A stretch of 64,000 nt of DNA from Streptomyces sp. CB01881 (GTDB lineage Bacteria > Actinomycetota > Actinomycetes > Streptomycetales > Streptomycetaceae): positions 9,559,605 through 9,623,604 of the forward strand of contig NZ_CP026498.1 of the NCBI RefSeq assembly GCF_002953255.1, given 5' to 3'. Numbering within the stretch: position 1 is the first letter of the stretch; each line of letters opens with the position of its first letter. The notes under the pieces are model-generated. The model was not told where the DNA came from. It saw only the letters and a list, made by a program, of their open reading frames with translations, and did no database searches. The position numbers were made by a program, and so were the translations under genes. Below are positions 8,251-15,402 of this stretch, one piece after another.

Positions 8251-8774
8251 GAATGGGTACTCCGTCTCAAATCCCGCGAGCAGCGGGTGGGCGCTGCTCA
8301 CGGAGGCTCCGGGCGGGGAGCCGGGGGGTGTGGTCAGCGAGGGCAGGCCGAAGAGGTCGGCCGATAGCCTGCGCCGGGCACGAGACGGGTACGCGGAAGG
8401 GCCGGGGTGGGAAGCGCCCGGGCGAAGGACAGCACAGAGAGCACCGTGTCTCCTCATCTTTCCCGCGCCACAGTGGCGACAGGCCGGAGTTGGCACTGAT
8501 CCCGGTCGGTGCGGCGCACTTTGGACGCCGGGTCGACCGGGGAGTTGCCGGGGCTTCGTAGGGCCGGTCCCTCCACCCCTCTGGATGATTCGCGAGGAAC
8601 GATACAAGACTCCCGGGGCAGCCCGCCAAACGGCCCCCACCCCGCACGCGGGCGCTTCACACCCACCGGGATGCCTGCCCGGCGGGCCGGCCACCGCGGA
8701 ACTCCCCACCCCGCCGCCCCGTGACCGCGCCCCGGTGGCCGTCCGACCGTCAGATCCGGTGCACTGTCCGACCG
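8251..8774. other. 524-base intergenic region upstream of the ndgR-like gene
   Basis: No supported gene. The GTCTCAAAT close to the ndgR-like start (8263-8271) looks like half of the box that NdgR-type regulators bind near their own gene, which is an inference. A frame open upstream of the gene on the minus strand (from 8457) is not family-conserved and was not accepted. Confidence 0.5.
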
Positions 8775-8789
8775 TCAGGTCCGGTGCAC
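8741..8789 (-). repeat. 25-bp tandem duplication across the amidohydrolase stop codon
   Basis: Bases 8741-8764 and 8766-8789 are 24-bp copies with one mismatch (core GTCCGACCGTCAG). Each copy encodes the gene's last residues VHRT and a stop on the minus strand, so the final codons are duplicated downstream of the real stop. Confidence 0.8.
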
Positions 8790-10388
8790 CGTCCGGCCCC
8801 CGAGCACGACGCGGACCGGCCGCAGCCCCGGCAGCTCGTCCGGGGGGCAGTCCAGCGGGTCGGCGGGCCAGAGGGTCAGGTCCGCCAGCGCGCCGGGCCG
8901 CAGGCTGCCACGCGTTGCGCTCTCGCCGACCAGCCGGGCCGCGTCGACGGTGTGCAGCGCGATCGCCTCGGCCCGGGTGATCGCGTGCTCGGCGCCCTGC
9001 GCACCGGCCACGGTCTGCCGGGTCGTCATGCCCCACACCGAGACCATCGCACCGTAGGGCCCGACGGGGAAGTCGGAGCCGGCCGCGAGCAGCGCGCCCT
9101 CGTCCAGCCACTCGCGCAGCGGGAAGATTCCGCGAACCCGCTCGGCGCCCCAGGCCCGGATCTGGGCGGTCGCCGCATCGTGCAGCAGCGGGTGCTGGAC
9201 GGTGACCGGGATGCCGAGCGCGATCGCGCGCGATCGCTGGTCGGGGCGGGCCAGTCCGCCGTGCTCGACCACCAGGGTGCCCGGGGCCAGGCCGGGGCGG
9301 TCCTTGAGCACCTGCTCGAAGACGTCCAGCAGCGTACGGAGTCCGCGGTCCCCCCACGCGTGCACGCCGACCCGCCAGCCGCGCGCGACCACCCGGTCGA
9401 CCGCCGCGGCCAGCTCCTGCGGTTCCCAGAGGAGGGTGCCGTGGTAGCACGGGCGGCCTTCGTACGGCTCGTCCAGCGCACCCGCCTCGATGCCGCCGTC
9501 GATGCCGAACTTGACGCCCCAGACGTTCAACCACGCGTCGCCCTCGGCGCGCCAGGGCTCCATCCGGGCGAGCAGTTCGTCCACCTGCCCGGGCGTGCGG
9601 GCGCCGAAGCCGGAGACCAGGGCGCGCACCCGCACGCTCAGTGCACCGGCCTGCCGGGCCGCGCGCAGCACGTCGAGGTCCTCCACCGGGACCAGGCAGT
9701 CGCGGACCGTGCCGATCCCCGTCGCGGCGTAGTCGGCCGACGCGGCCCGCAGGCCCTCGATCCGGTCGGCGAGCGCGGGGCGCGGCAGTACCCGTTCGGC
9801 CAGTGCGACCGCCTTGTCGACCAGCCGGCCGGTCAGCCGGCCCTGCTCGTCCCGCTCGATCACGCCGCCGGGCGGGGGTTCGGTGGCGGCGGTGATGCCG
9901 GCCAGTCGCAGCGCGGGCGTGTTGAGCACCATGTTGTAGGCGCCGCGCCGCACCAGCACCGGGTGCCGGTCGGTGGCCGCGTCCAGCTCCTCGGTGCGGG
10001 GCAGGCGCTGTTCGGCGAGGTTGACCTCCTGCCAGTTGATCGTGGTGCGGATCCACTGCCCGGGGGGCGTGTGCGACGCCCGCTCGCGGATCAGGCCGAG
10101 GAGCTCGCCGAGGTCGCGGGCCCGGTGGACCGGCACGTCGTGGACGCTGTGCGCGGCGAGGATCAGATGGGTGTGGGTGTCGTCGAAGGCGGGCAGCACG
10201 GTGGTGCCCGGCAGGTCCAGTACCTCCGTCCCCGGGCCGGCCAGGTGGTCCAGGCCGTCGGCTGCGGCGGACAGTGCGGTGATCCGGTCGCCGGTGACGG
10301 CCAGCGCACGACGCGGCGCCTCGCCGGGGACGAGCGTGTGCACGGTGCCGGAGCGGATCAGCAGGTCGGCGGGGGCGTGGTCGGTCAC
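8775..10388 (-). CDS. Metal-dependent amidohydrolase, YtcJ-like
   Basis: About 537 residues. The amidohydrolase TIM-barrel metal motif HTHL appears in FDDTHTHLILAAHS near residue 70; further ligands are seen in GVHAWGDRG and VVEHGGLARPDQRSRA, and the final Asp in AAGSDFPVGPYGAM. A small beta-sandwich from both termini completes the fold (LLIRSGTVHTLVPGE; LADLTLWPADPL). The YtcJ-like subgroup includes exoenzyme regulatory protein AepA-type hydrolases acting on amides or esters. The GTG start at 10388 has GGAGGAG upstream. It is 50 bases downstream of the PaaX-like gene and probably belongs to the same transcript as the aromatic pathway, but its substrate is not known. Confidence 0.82.
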   Translation of the reverse strand: MTDHAPADLLIRSGTVHTLVPGEAPRRALAVTGDRITALSAAADGLDHLAGPGTEVLDLPGTTVLPAFDDTHTHLILAAHSVHDVPVHRARDLGELLGLIRERASHTPPGQWIRTTINWQEVNLAEQRLPRTEELDAATDRHPVLVRRGAYNMVLNTPALRLAGITAATEPPPGGVIERDEQGRLTGRLVDKAVALAERVLPRPALADRIEGLRAASADYAATGIGTVRDCLVPVEDLDVLRAARQAGALSVRVRALVSGFGARTPGQVDELLARMEPWRAEGDAWLNVWGVKFGIDGGIEAGALDEPYEGRPCYHGTLLWEPQELAAAVDRVVARGWRVGVHAWGDRGLRTLLDVFEQVLKDRPGLAPGTLVVEHGGLARPDQRSRAIALGIPVTVQHPLLHDAATAQIRAWGAERVRGIFPLREWLDEGALLAAGSDFPVGPYGAMVSVWGMTTRQTVAGAQGAEHAITRAEAIALHTVDAARLVGESATRGSLRPGALADLTLWPADPLDCPPDELPGLRPVRVVLGGRTVHRT

Positions 10389-10438
10389 GGCGGCGTCTCC
10401 TCCGGCGTCATGGCGCCTGGTCGGGCTGCGGGTTGGGG

Positions 10439-11356
10439 CTACGGCTGCGGACAGGTCTCCGGCTCGGGCTGTGCGGTGAGCGCCGGCTCGGGCTGCATGA
10501 TGAGCCCCGGCTCGGGCTGCGTGCTGAGCCCCGGGCGCGACAGTCCGGTGAGCTGCTCGACGTGCCGGAAGCCGGGTTCGGCGAGCAGCCCGTGCAGTTC
10601 GGTGAAGACCGCGCGGGCCGCGACGGCGTTCCACTCCGGCGGCAGCAGCGGCGTCGGCAGTCCCGGGTCGAGGTAGGGCAGCCGGCGCCACTGGGTGAGC
10701 ATCGGCACGTAAGCGCGGAACGCCTCGACCGGCTCGATCCGCGGGTGCGGGCGCAGGCCGGCGGCCACCTGCCCCCAGGCCTCGGTGAACTCGGCGTACT
10801 GTGCCTCGATCGCCGGGAAGTCCCACCAGGAGCCGACCGCCGAGCGCAGTTCGGCGAACCCGGCGTACTCGGACAGGAAGAGGTGGACGTACGCACTCAG
10901 CCCGAGCCGCTCCAGCAGCCGCCGGGCGTCCGGCAGCACCCGGGCGGGCGCCAGCCAGACCCCGGGGGCGGCGTTGCCGAAGCCGAGCCAGCTCAGCCGC
11001 GAGCGCAGCTGGTGGCGGCTGGCCCGCTCCGACTCGGGGACGGAGAAGACCGCGACCACCCAGCCATCGGCGAGTTCGGCGGGCGCCAGGCTGTGGAAGA
11101 TCCGGCGGTCGCCCTCGTCGAAGACCGGGCCCATCTCCGGGCTCAGCCGGTAGCCGGTGCCCTCGCGCCGCTCCTGCAGCAGGGTGCCGGCCTTCTTCAG
11201 CCGCGAGATCGCCGACCGGACGGCGGGCGCGTCGACGTCCAGTTCGGCCATCAGCGCGATCAGGTCGGCTATCGAGATCCAGCCGCCGAGCCGCCGGACG
11301 AACTCGCCGTAGATCGTGTGGATCAGGGAGCTGGGGCGTGACGTGTTCTCCGGCAT
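10439..11356 (-). CDS. PaaX-family transcriptional regulator
   Basis: A 305-residue PaaX-like repressor. The N-terminal winged HTH is at about residues 8-75 (IHTIYGEFVRRLGGWISIADLIALMAEL; VRSAISRLKKAGTL). The central domain ends in the typical EAWGQVAAGL and AYVPMLTQWRRLPYLDPGLP block. PaaX proteins bind aryl-CoA thioesters and repress ring-degradation genes, which suits the CoA-dependent pathway encoded here. The C-terminus carries an unusual tail with four QPEPx units encoded by imperfect 27-bp repeats (10440-10540). It follows the isomerase gene by 48 bases in the same direction. Confidence 0.85.
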   Translation of the reverse strand: MPENTSRPSSLIHTIYGEFVRRLGGWISIADLIALMAELDVDAPAVRSAISRLKKAGTLLQERREGTGYRLSPEMGPVFDEGDRRIFHSLAPAELADGWVVAVFSVPESERASRHQLRSRLSWLGFGNAAPGVWLAPARVLPDARRLLERLGLSAYVHLFLSEYAGFAELRSAVGSWWDFPAIEAQYAEFTEAWGQVAAGLRPHPRIEPVEAFRAYVPMLTQWRRLPYLDPGLPTPLLPPEWNAVAARAVFTELHGLLAEPGFRHVEQLTGLSRPGLSTQPEPGLIMQPEPALTAQPEPETCPQP

Positions 11357-11404
11357 GGCGGCCCTCCTCCCGTCGTGGCCGCTCCAGCCGGCCGTCCGGC
11401 GTGA

Positions 11405-12277
11405 TCATACTGTCGGAGCGCAGCCAAGGGGTCCGGACGGCGGCGCGGCGGGCGGCTGCGGGACGGCTGCCGGTGTCCGGGACACCGGTGCGGCGGGCGT
11501 CGGCCCCTGGACCGGTGACGTGCTCCCGGCGTAGGCACCGGAGAGCAACGCCCCCGCCCCGGGAGCGAAGGCGGGCAGCCCGAGCGCGCGCAGCAGCTGG
11601 TGGACGGTGCAGATCGCCGCGGAGACCACCGGCTTGCCGAGCTGCTGCTCGGCCTCCTCGACGGCCGCCAGCGAGGGCATCTGCACGCAGGCGGAGAGCA
11701 CCACGGCGTCCGCGTCGGCGTGCGCCAGGCGGGCGGCGATCCCGGGCAGCCGGGCCGGGTCGTGGGCGGCGACCGCCAGGTTGTCGGGGATCTCCAGGGC
11801 CGCGTGGTCGGTCACCGTGATGCCCTCGTGCGCCAGGTAGTCCACCACCGTCCGGGCGAGCGGTCGCAGATAGGGCGCGACCAGCGCGACCTTCTTCGCC
11901 CCGAGGACGTGCAGCCCGGCCACCAGGGCGCCGGCACTGGTCACCACCGGCGCCGGTGCGCCGTTCTCGACGGTGCGCCGGTGCAGCCGCTGTTCGGACT
12001 CCCGGTGGTAGCCGGGCCCGGTGCTCATGACCGCCACCAGGCAGGCGTAGCCGAGCACGTCGACCCGGGCGTCGGAGAGTTCGAGCGCACAGCGGTCCGA
12101 GTCGGCGTCCATCGCGCGCAGTTGCTCGGGGGTGACCCTGGTCATCCGCATCCGGCTGGAGTGGAAGGTGAAGCGCTCGGGGGCGACCCTCTCCCTGGCC
12201 CGCAGCAGGGCCGGGACCTCGGTCTCCATGGTGACGTTGGAGCTCGGGACGATCTGGCCGATCCGGTAGGTGGTCAT
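11405..12277 (-). CDS. Maleate cis-trans isomerase-type Asp/Glu racemase-superfamily enzyme
   Basis: A 290-residue member of the Asp/Glu racemase superfamily closest in pattern to maleate isomerase and arylmalonate decarboxylase. The start MTTYRIGQIVPSSNVTMETEVP, the first catalytic cysteine in LGYACLVAVMSTG and the second in VVLSACVQMPSL are all visible; both cysteines are needed for cofactor-free cis-trans isomerisation. About 40 Pro/Ala-rich residues extend the C-terminus. In a gentisate pathway the enzyme could convert maleate to fumarate after hydrolysis of maleylpyruvate, or possibly isomerise maleylpyruvate itself. Its start overlaps the upstream hydrolase stop by 4 bases (ATGA), so the two are translationally coupled. 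Confidence 0.8.
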   Translation of the reverse strand: MTTYRIGQIVPSSNVTMETEVPALLRARERVAPERFTFHSSRMRMTRVTPEQLRAMDADSDRCALELSDARVDVLGYACLVAVMSTGPGYHRESEQRLHRRTVENGAPAPVVTSAGALVAGLHVLGAKKVALVAPYLRPLARTVVDYLAHEGITVTDHAALEIPDNLAVAAHDPARLPGIAARLAHADADAVVLSACVQMPSLAAVEEAEQQLGKPVVSAAICTVHQLLRALGLPAFAPGAGALLSGAYAGSTSPVQGPTPAAPVSRTPAAVPQPPAAPPSGPLGCAPTV

Positions 12278-13227
12278 GCGCCCGCCCCTTCGTCGTCGGC
12301 CTCGTCGTCGGCCTCGTAGCCCGCCTCGTAGCCGCGGGCGTCGACGACCGGGTTGGCGAGCGTGCCGATCCGCTCGACGGTGGCCTCCACCAGGTCGCCG
12401 GGCTGCAGGAACTGGGGCGGGACCAGGCCGGCGCCGACGCCGGACGGCGAGCCGGTGGCGATCACGTCGCCGGGCTCCAGGGTCATGCCGGAGGAGATGT
12501 CGGCGATCAGCCGGGCGACGCCGAAGAGCATGTGTCGGGTGTTGGAGTCCTGCTTGGTCACGCCGTTGACCTTGAGCGAGAGACCGAGGTTCTGCGGGTC
12601 GGGGATCTCGTCGGCGGTGACCACGACCGGCCCGAACGGGCAGTAGGAGTCCTGGCCCTTGGAGAAGAACCACTGCCCGGAGCGGCGCTGGTCGCGCGCG
12701 CTGACGTCGTTGACGATGCTGTAGCCGAAGACGTGCCGCAGCGCGTCGGCCTCGGTGACCCGGCGGGCGGTACGGCCGATCACCACGGCCAGTTCGCACT
12801 CCCAGTCGAGCTGCTTGGTCAGGTCGGCGTTGTGCAGGATCGGCCCGCCGGGTCCGGTGACGGCGGTGGCCGGCTTGCCGAACAGGACCGGGCGGTCGGG
12901 CAGTTCGCGCTCGGTGTCGAGCGAGCGGTGCGACTCCTCGACGTGCTCGACGTAGTTGAGGCCGACTCCGACGATCTTGCCGGGGCGCAGCGGCGCACAG
13001 AGCGTGACCCCGGCGAGCGGCAGCCACGCGTCGGCCGGTGCCGCGGCCAGCAGCGCGCGGGCGGTGGCCAGGGCGGGTTCGCCGGCCCGGATCAACGCTG
13101 CCAGATCGCCGGGCAGAGCGGCGCCGGCGGCGGTGGCGAGCGCCGCCAGGTCGGCCACGCGCTCGCCGGTCCGCGCGCCGAGGCGCGGCGCGCCGCTGCC
13201 GCCGGTGCGGTAGCTGAGCAGGTGCAT
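12274..13227 (-). CDS. Fumarylacetoacetate hydrolase-family protein, probable fumaryl/maleylpyruvate hydrolase
   Basis: 317 residues with the FAH fold: KIVGVGLNYVEHVEES, the metal ligands in DWECELAVVIGR, the loop GYSIVNDVSARDQRR, and GDVIATGSPSGVG. The family cleaves acylpyruvates, and in gentisate pathways releases pyruvate from maleyl- or fumarylpyruvate. AAGGAG precedes the ATG at 13227. The gene lies directly downstream of gentisate dioxygenase (11-base gap) and overlaps the isomerase gene. A charged, acidic tail (YEADDEADDEGAGA) ends the protein. Whether maleyl- or fumarylpyruvate is the substrate depends on the role of the neighbouring isomerase. Confidence 0.87.
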   Translation of the reverse strand: MHLLSYRTGGSGAPRLGARTGERVADLAALATAAGAALPGDLAALIRAGEPALATARALLAAAPADAWLPLAGVTLCAPLRPGKIVGVGLNYVEHVEESHRSLDTERELPDRPVLFGKPATAVTGPGGPILHNADLTKQLDWECELAVVIGRTARRVTEADALRHVFGYSIVNDVSARDQRRSGQWFFSKGQDSYCPFGPVVVTADEIPDPQNLGLSLKVNGVTKQDSNTRHMLFGVARLIADISSGMTLEPGDVIATGSPSGVGAGLVPPQFLQPGDLVEATVERIGTLANPVVDARGYEAGYEADDEADDEGAGA

Positions 13228-13238
13228 CGGAAAGCTCC

Positions 13239-14351
13239 TTACGAGAGGACGGCCTGGTGGCCGCCGTTGTCCGGGTGGGCCTCCTCGCGGTACATGCCGA
13301 GCGAGCGCATCACCGGGAAGTCGTTGAACGAGAAGAGGCAGGCGTCCTCGCCCGGGTCGGAGTTCGCGTGCTCGTGCCAGGCCCAGGACGGGACCACGAA
13401 GATGTCGCCCTGCTGCCACGCGAAGCGCTGCCCGGCGATCACCGAGACGCCTCGGCCCTTGGCCGCGGTGTAGACGACCGAGCCGGTGTGCCGGTGCGCC
13501 AGGGTGGCCTGGCCCGGGCGCAGCAGTTGCAGGTGGGCGCTCATGGTCGGCATCACGGAGCCGCCGGTGACGGGATTGGCGTACTCCATGATCACGCCGT
13601 CGTACGGGGACCCTTCGCCCGTCCGGGCCAGCCGGCACAGCGCCTCGTAGCTGGGCTCCCAGGGCCAGCCGAGCAGGGGGGAGTAAGGGCGGCTCCACTG
13701 CTCGGCTCCGTACGGCAGCAGGGTGCCTGCGTAGCGGAGCAGCGAGGAGTTCACCACCGTGCCGGGCTGCTGGTAGAGCTCGGGATGGACTTCGTAGAAG
13801 CCGGCGTCGAGCGCGTTGACCAGCGGGATGTCCAGTCCGTCCTGCCAGATCACCGGTTCGTCCGAGGCCTCGTTGCCGTGCTCGTGCCAGGTGTTGTTGG
13901 GCGTGATCGCGAAGTCGCGCGGCCCGACCTTGAGCTTCTGGCCGTCCACGATCGTCCAGGCGCCGGTGCCCTCGTGGACGAAGCGCAGTGCGGCGGCCTG
14001 GTGGCGATGGGCGGTCATCGCCTCGCCCGGGCCCATGATCTGCAGGCCGGTGTACAGCAGGCCGACGGCCGCGCTCAGTTCACGCCGGCCGGGGTTGACC
14101 AGCATCACCACCCGGCGTCCGGCGTCGTCCGCCCGGACCAGCGGCAGCGCCTTGCGGACCAGCGGTGCCAGGTCCGCGTAGCGCCAGAGCACCGGGACGG
14201 ACTTGGGCTGCGGGTACCAGGGTTCGATCTCGTTCGCCACCGTCCAGAGCGCGCCCGCCTCCTGCTTGGCCAGCTCCTCGTAGTAGGCGGCGAGTTCGGG
14301 GCTGTCCCCGACCCTGGCCCGGCCCAGCCGGGTGTCGTCGTAGTCGTTCAC
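13239..14351 (-). CDS. sdgD: Gentisate 1,2-dioxygenase
   Basis: A 370-residue bicupin. The first cupin shows MTAHRHQAAALRFVHEGTGAWT and NTWHEHGN, the iron ligands of gentisate dioxygenases; the second shows LAHRHTGSVVYTAAKGRG and WAWHEHAN. The enzyme opens gentisate between C1 and C2 to maleylpyruvate using Fe(II) and oxygen. In the described salicylate pathway of Streptomyces sp. WA46 the equivalent gene is sdgD, which is why I use that symbol. The GTG start at 14351 has GGAGGAAGT upstream and overlaps the nitrilase stop. Action on a close analogue such as 5-hydroxyanthranilate cannot be excluded. Confidence 0.88.
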   Translation of the reverse strand: MNDYDDTRLGRARVGDSPELAAYYEELAKQEAGALWTVANEIEPWYPQPKSVPVLWRYADLAPLVRKALPLVRADDAGRRVVMLVNPGRRELSAAVGLLYTGLQIMGPGEAMTAHRHQAAALRFVHEGTGAWTIVDGQKLKVGPRDFAITPNNTWHEHGNEASDEPVIWQDGLDIPLVNALDAGFYEVHPELYQQPGTVVNSSLLRYAGTLLPYGAEQWSRPYSPLLGWPWEPSYEALCRLARTGEGSPYDGVIMEYANPVTGGSVMPTMSAHLQLLRPGQATLAHRHTGSVVYTAAKGRGVSVIAGQRFAWQQGDIFVVPSWAWHEHANSDPGEDACLFSFNDFPVMRSLGMYREEAHPDNGGHQAVLS

Positions 14352-15391
14352 ACTTCCTCCTGTGGGGTGCCGCTCTGCTGCACGGGGTAGGGCCGGTGGC
14401 CGTCGGGCCGGGGGCCGTAAAGCCGGTGGCCGTCAGGGAGGTGCACGGGCCGGTGCGGGCGGTTGTCGACGTGCAACCGGAAGACGTCGAACCGGTTGTA
14501 GTGGCCGACGATGTCGTGCATCTGCTTGGGCTGGACGCATCGCGCGAGGTCGACCTCGGCGTAGACGATGCCCTCCTCGTCGACCAGCGGCTCGGTGACC
14601 GGGCGCCCGTCCGGGCCGAAGACGCCGGAGAGCGCGGCGCGCGGACGGGCGAGCTGCTTGCGCACCTGCTGGTCCTCGCCGGCCACCAGGTCGATGATCT
14701 CGGGCGAGATCGTCGAGCAGGACACCACGGTGAACACCTTGCCCTCGAAGCAGTGCGCGGCCGCACGCAGCGCGATGGCCTCCGCCATGTCGTAGTCGTC
14801 GGGCGCCACCGGCAGCGCGATGTAGCTTGCGGCGTGGACGAGTTCGCCCTGCGCGAGCAGGGTGAAGCGGGCCAGCGGGTTGGTGTTCTCGCCGCAGGCG
14901 AGCGCTCCCAGCGGGCCGACCGGCGTGCGGTGCACCACCAGTGAGCTGCCGTCACCCGGGGCCCAGGTCAGCTTCTCGGCCCAGGTCGGCACGAGCTTGC
15001 GGTGCACGCCGAGCAGCCGGCCGTCCGGGCCGATGGTGAGCAGCGTGTTGTACAGCGTGCCCAGGCCGGGCCCGCCGCGTTCGTTGACGCCGATCACCAG
15101 GACCACGCCGGCCCGCCGGGCGGCCGCGCACAGCGCCTCCACCTGCGGGCCGGGGACATCGACCGAGGCCAGGTAGAGGCGTTCGAACCAGGGCGAACCC
15201 TGGACGGGGTTCATCGTCCAGTTCCAGTAGGGGTAGCCGGGCACGAAGACCTCGGGGAAGACCACGAGTTCGGCGCCGTGCTCGGCCGCCTCGGTGATCA
15301 GGGCGACGGCCTTGTCGACGGTGGCGTCCGGGTCCAGGTAGACGGGGGCGGCCTGGACGGCGGCGGCGGTGAAGCGGGGCAGGTGGGGCAT
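14348..15391 (-). CDS. Nitrilase / carbon-nitrogen hydrolase
   Basis: A 347-residue nitrilase-superfamily protein with the Glu-Lys-Cys triad: LVVFPEVFVPGYPYWNW (Glu), HRKLVPTWAEKLTW (Lys) and ALACGENTNPLARF (Cys). The CGENTNPL signature is that of true nitrilases rather than amidases. It sits inside the aromatic operon, 11 bases after the hydroxylase gene and overlapping the dioxygenase gene. An obvious idea is that it turns an aromatic or arylaliphatic nitrile into the carboxylic acid that the ligase activates, but no sequence feature fixes the substrate. Confidence 0.85.
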   Translation of the reverse strand: MPHLPRFTAAAVQAAPVYLDPDATVDKAVALITEAAEHGAELVVFPEVFVPGYPYWNWTMNPVQGSPWFERLYLASVDVPGPQVEALCAAARRAGVVLVIGVNERGGPGLGTLYNTLLTIGPDGRLLGVHRKLVPTWAEKLTWAPGDGSSLVVHRTPVGPLGALACGENTNPLARFTLLAQGELVHAASYIALPVAPDDYDMAEAIALRAAAHCFEGKVFTVVSCSTISPEIIDLVAGEDQQVRKQLARPRAALSGVFGPDGRPVTEPLVDEEGIVYAEVDLARCVQPKQMHDIVGHYNRFDVFRLHVDNRPHRPVHLPDGHRLYGPRPDGHRPYPVQQSGTPQEEV

Positions 15392-15402
15392 CCGGTCCTC
15401 CC

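Noticed and set aside
8251..8457. Possible N-terminal extension or leader peptide upstream of the ndgR-like gene (minus strand)
   Set aside because: The frame is open but its residues have no family pattern; NdgR proteins start at the chosen ATG.
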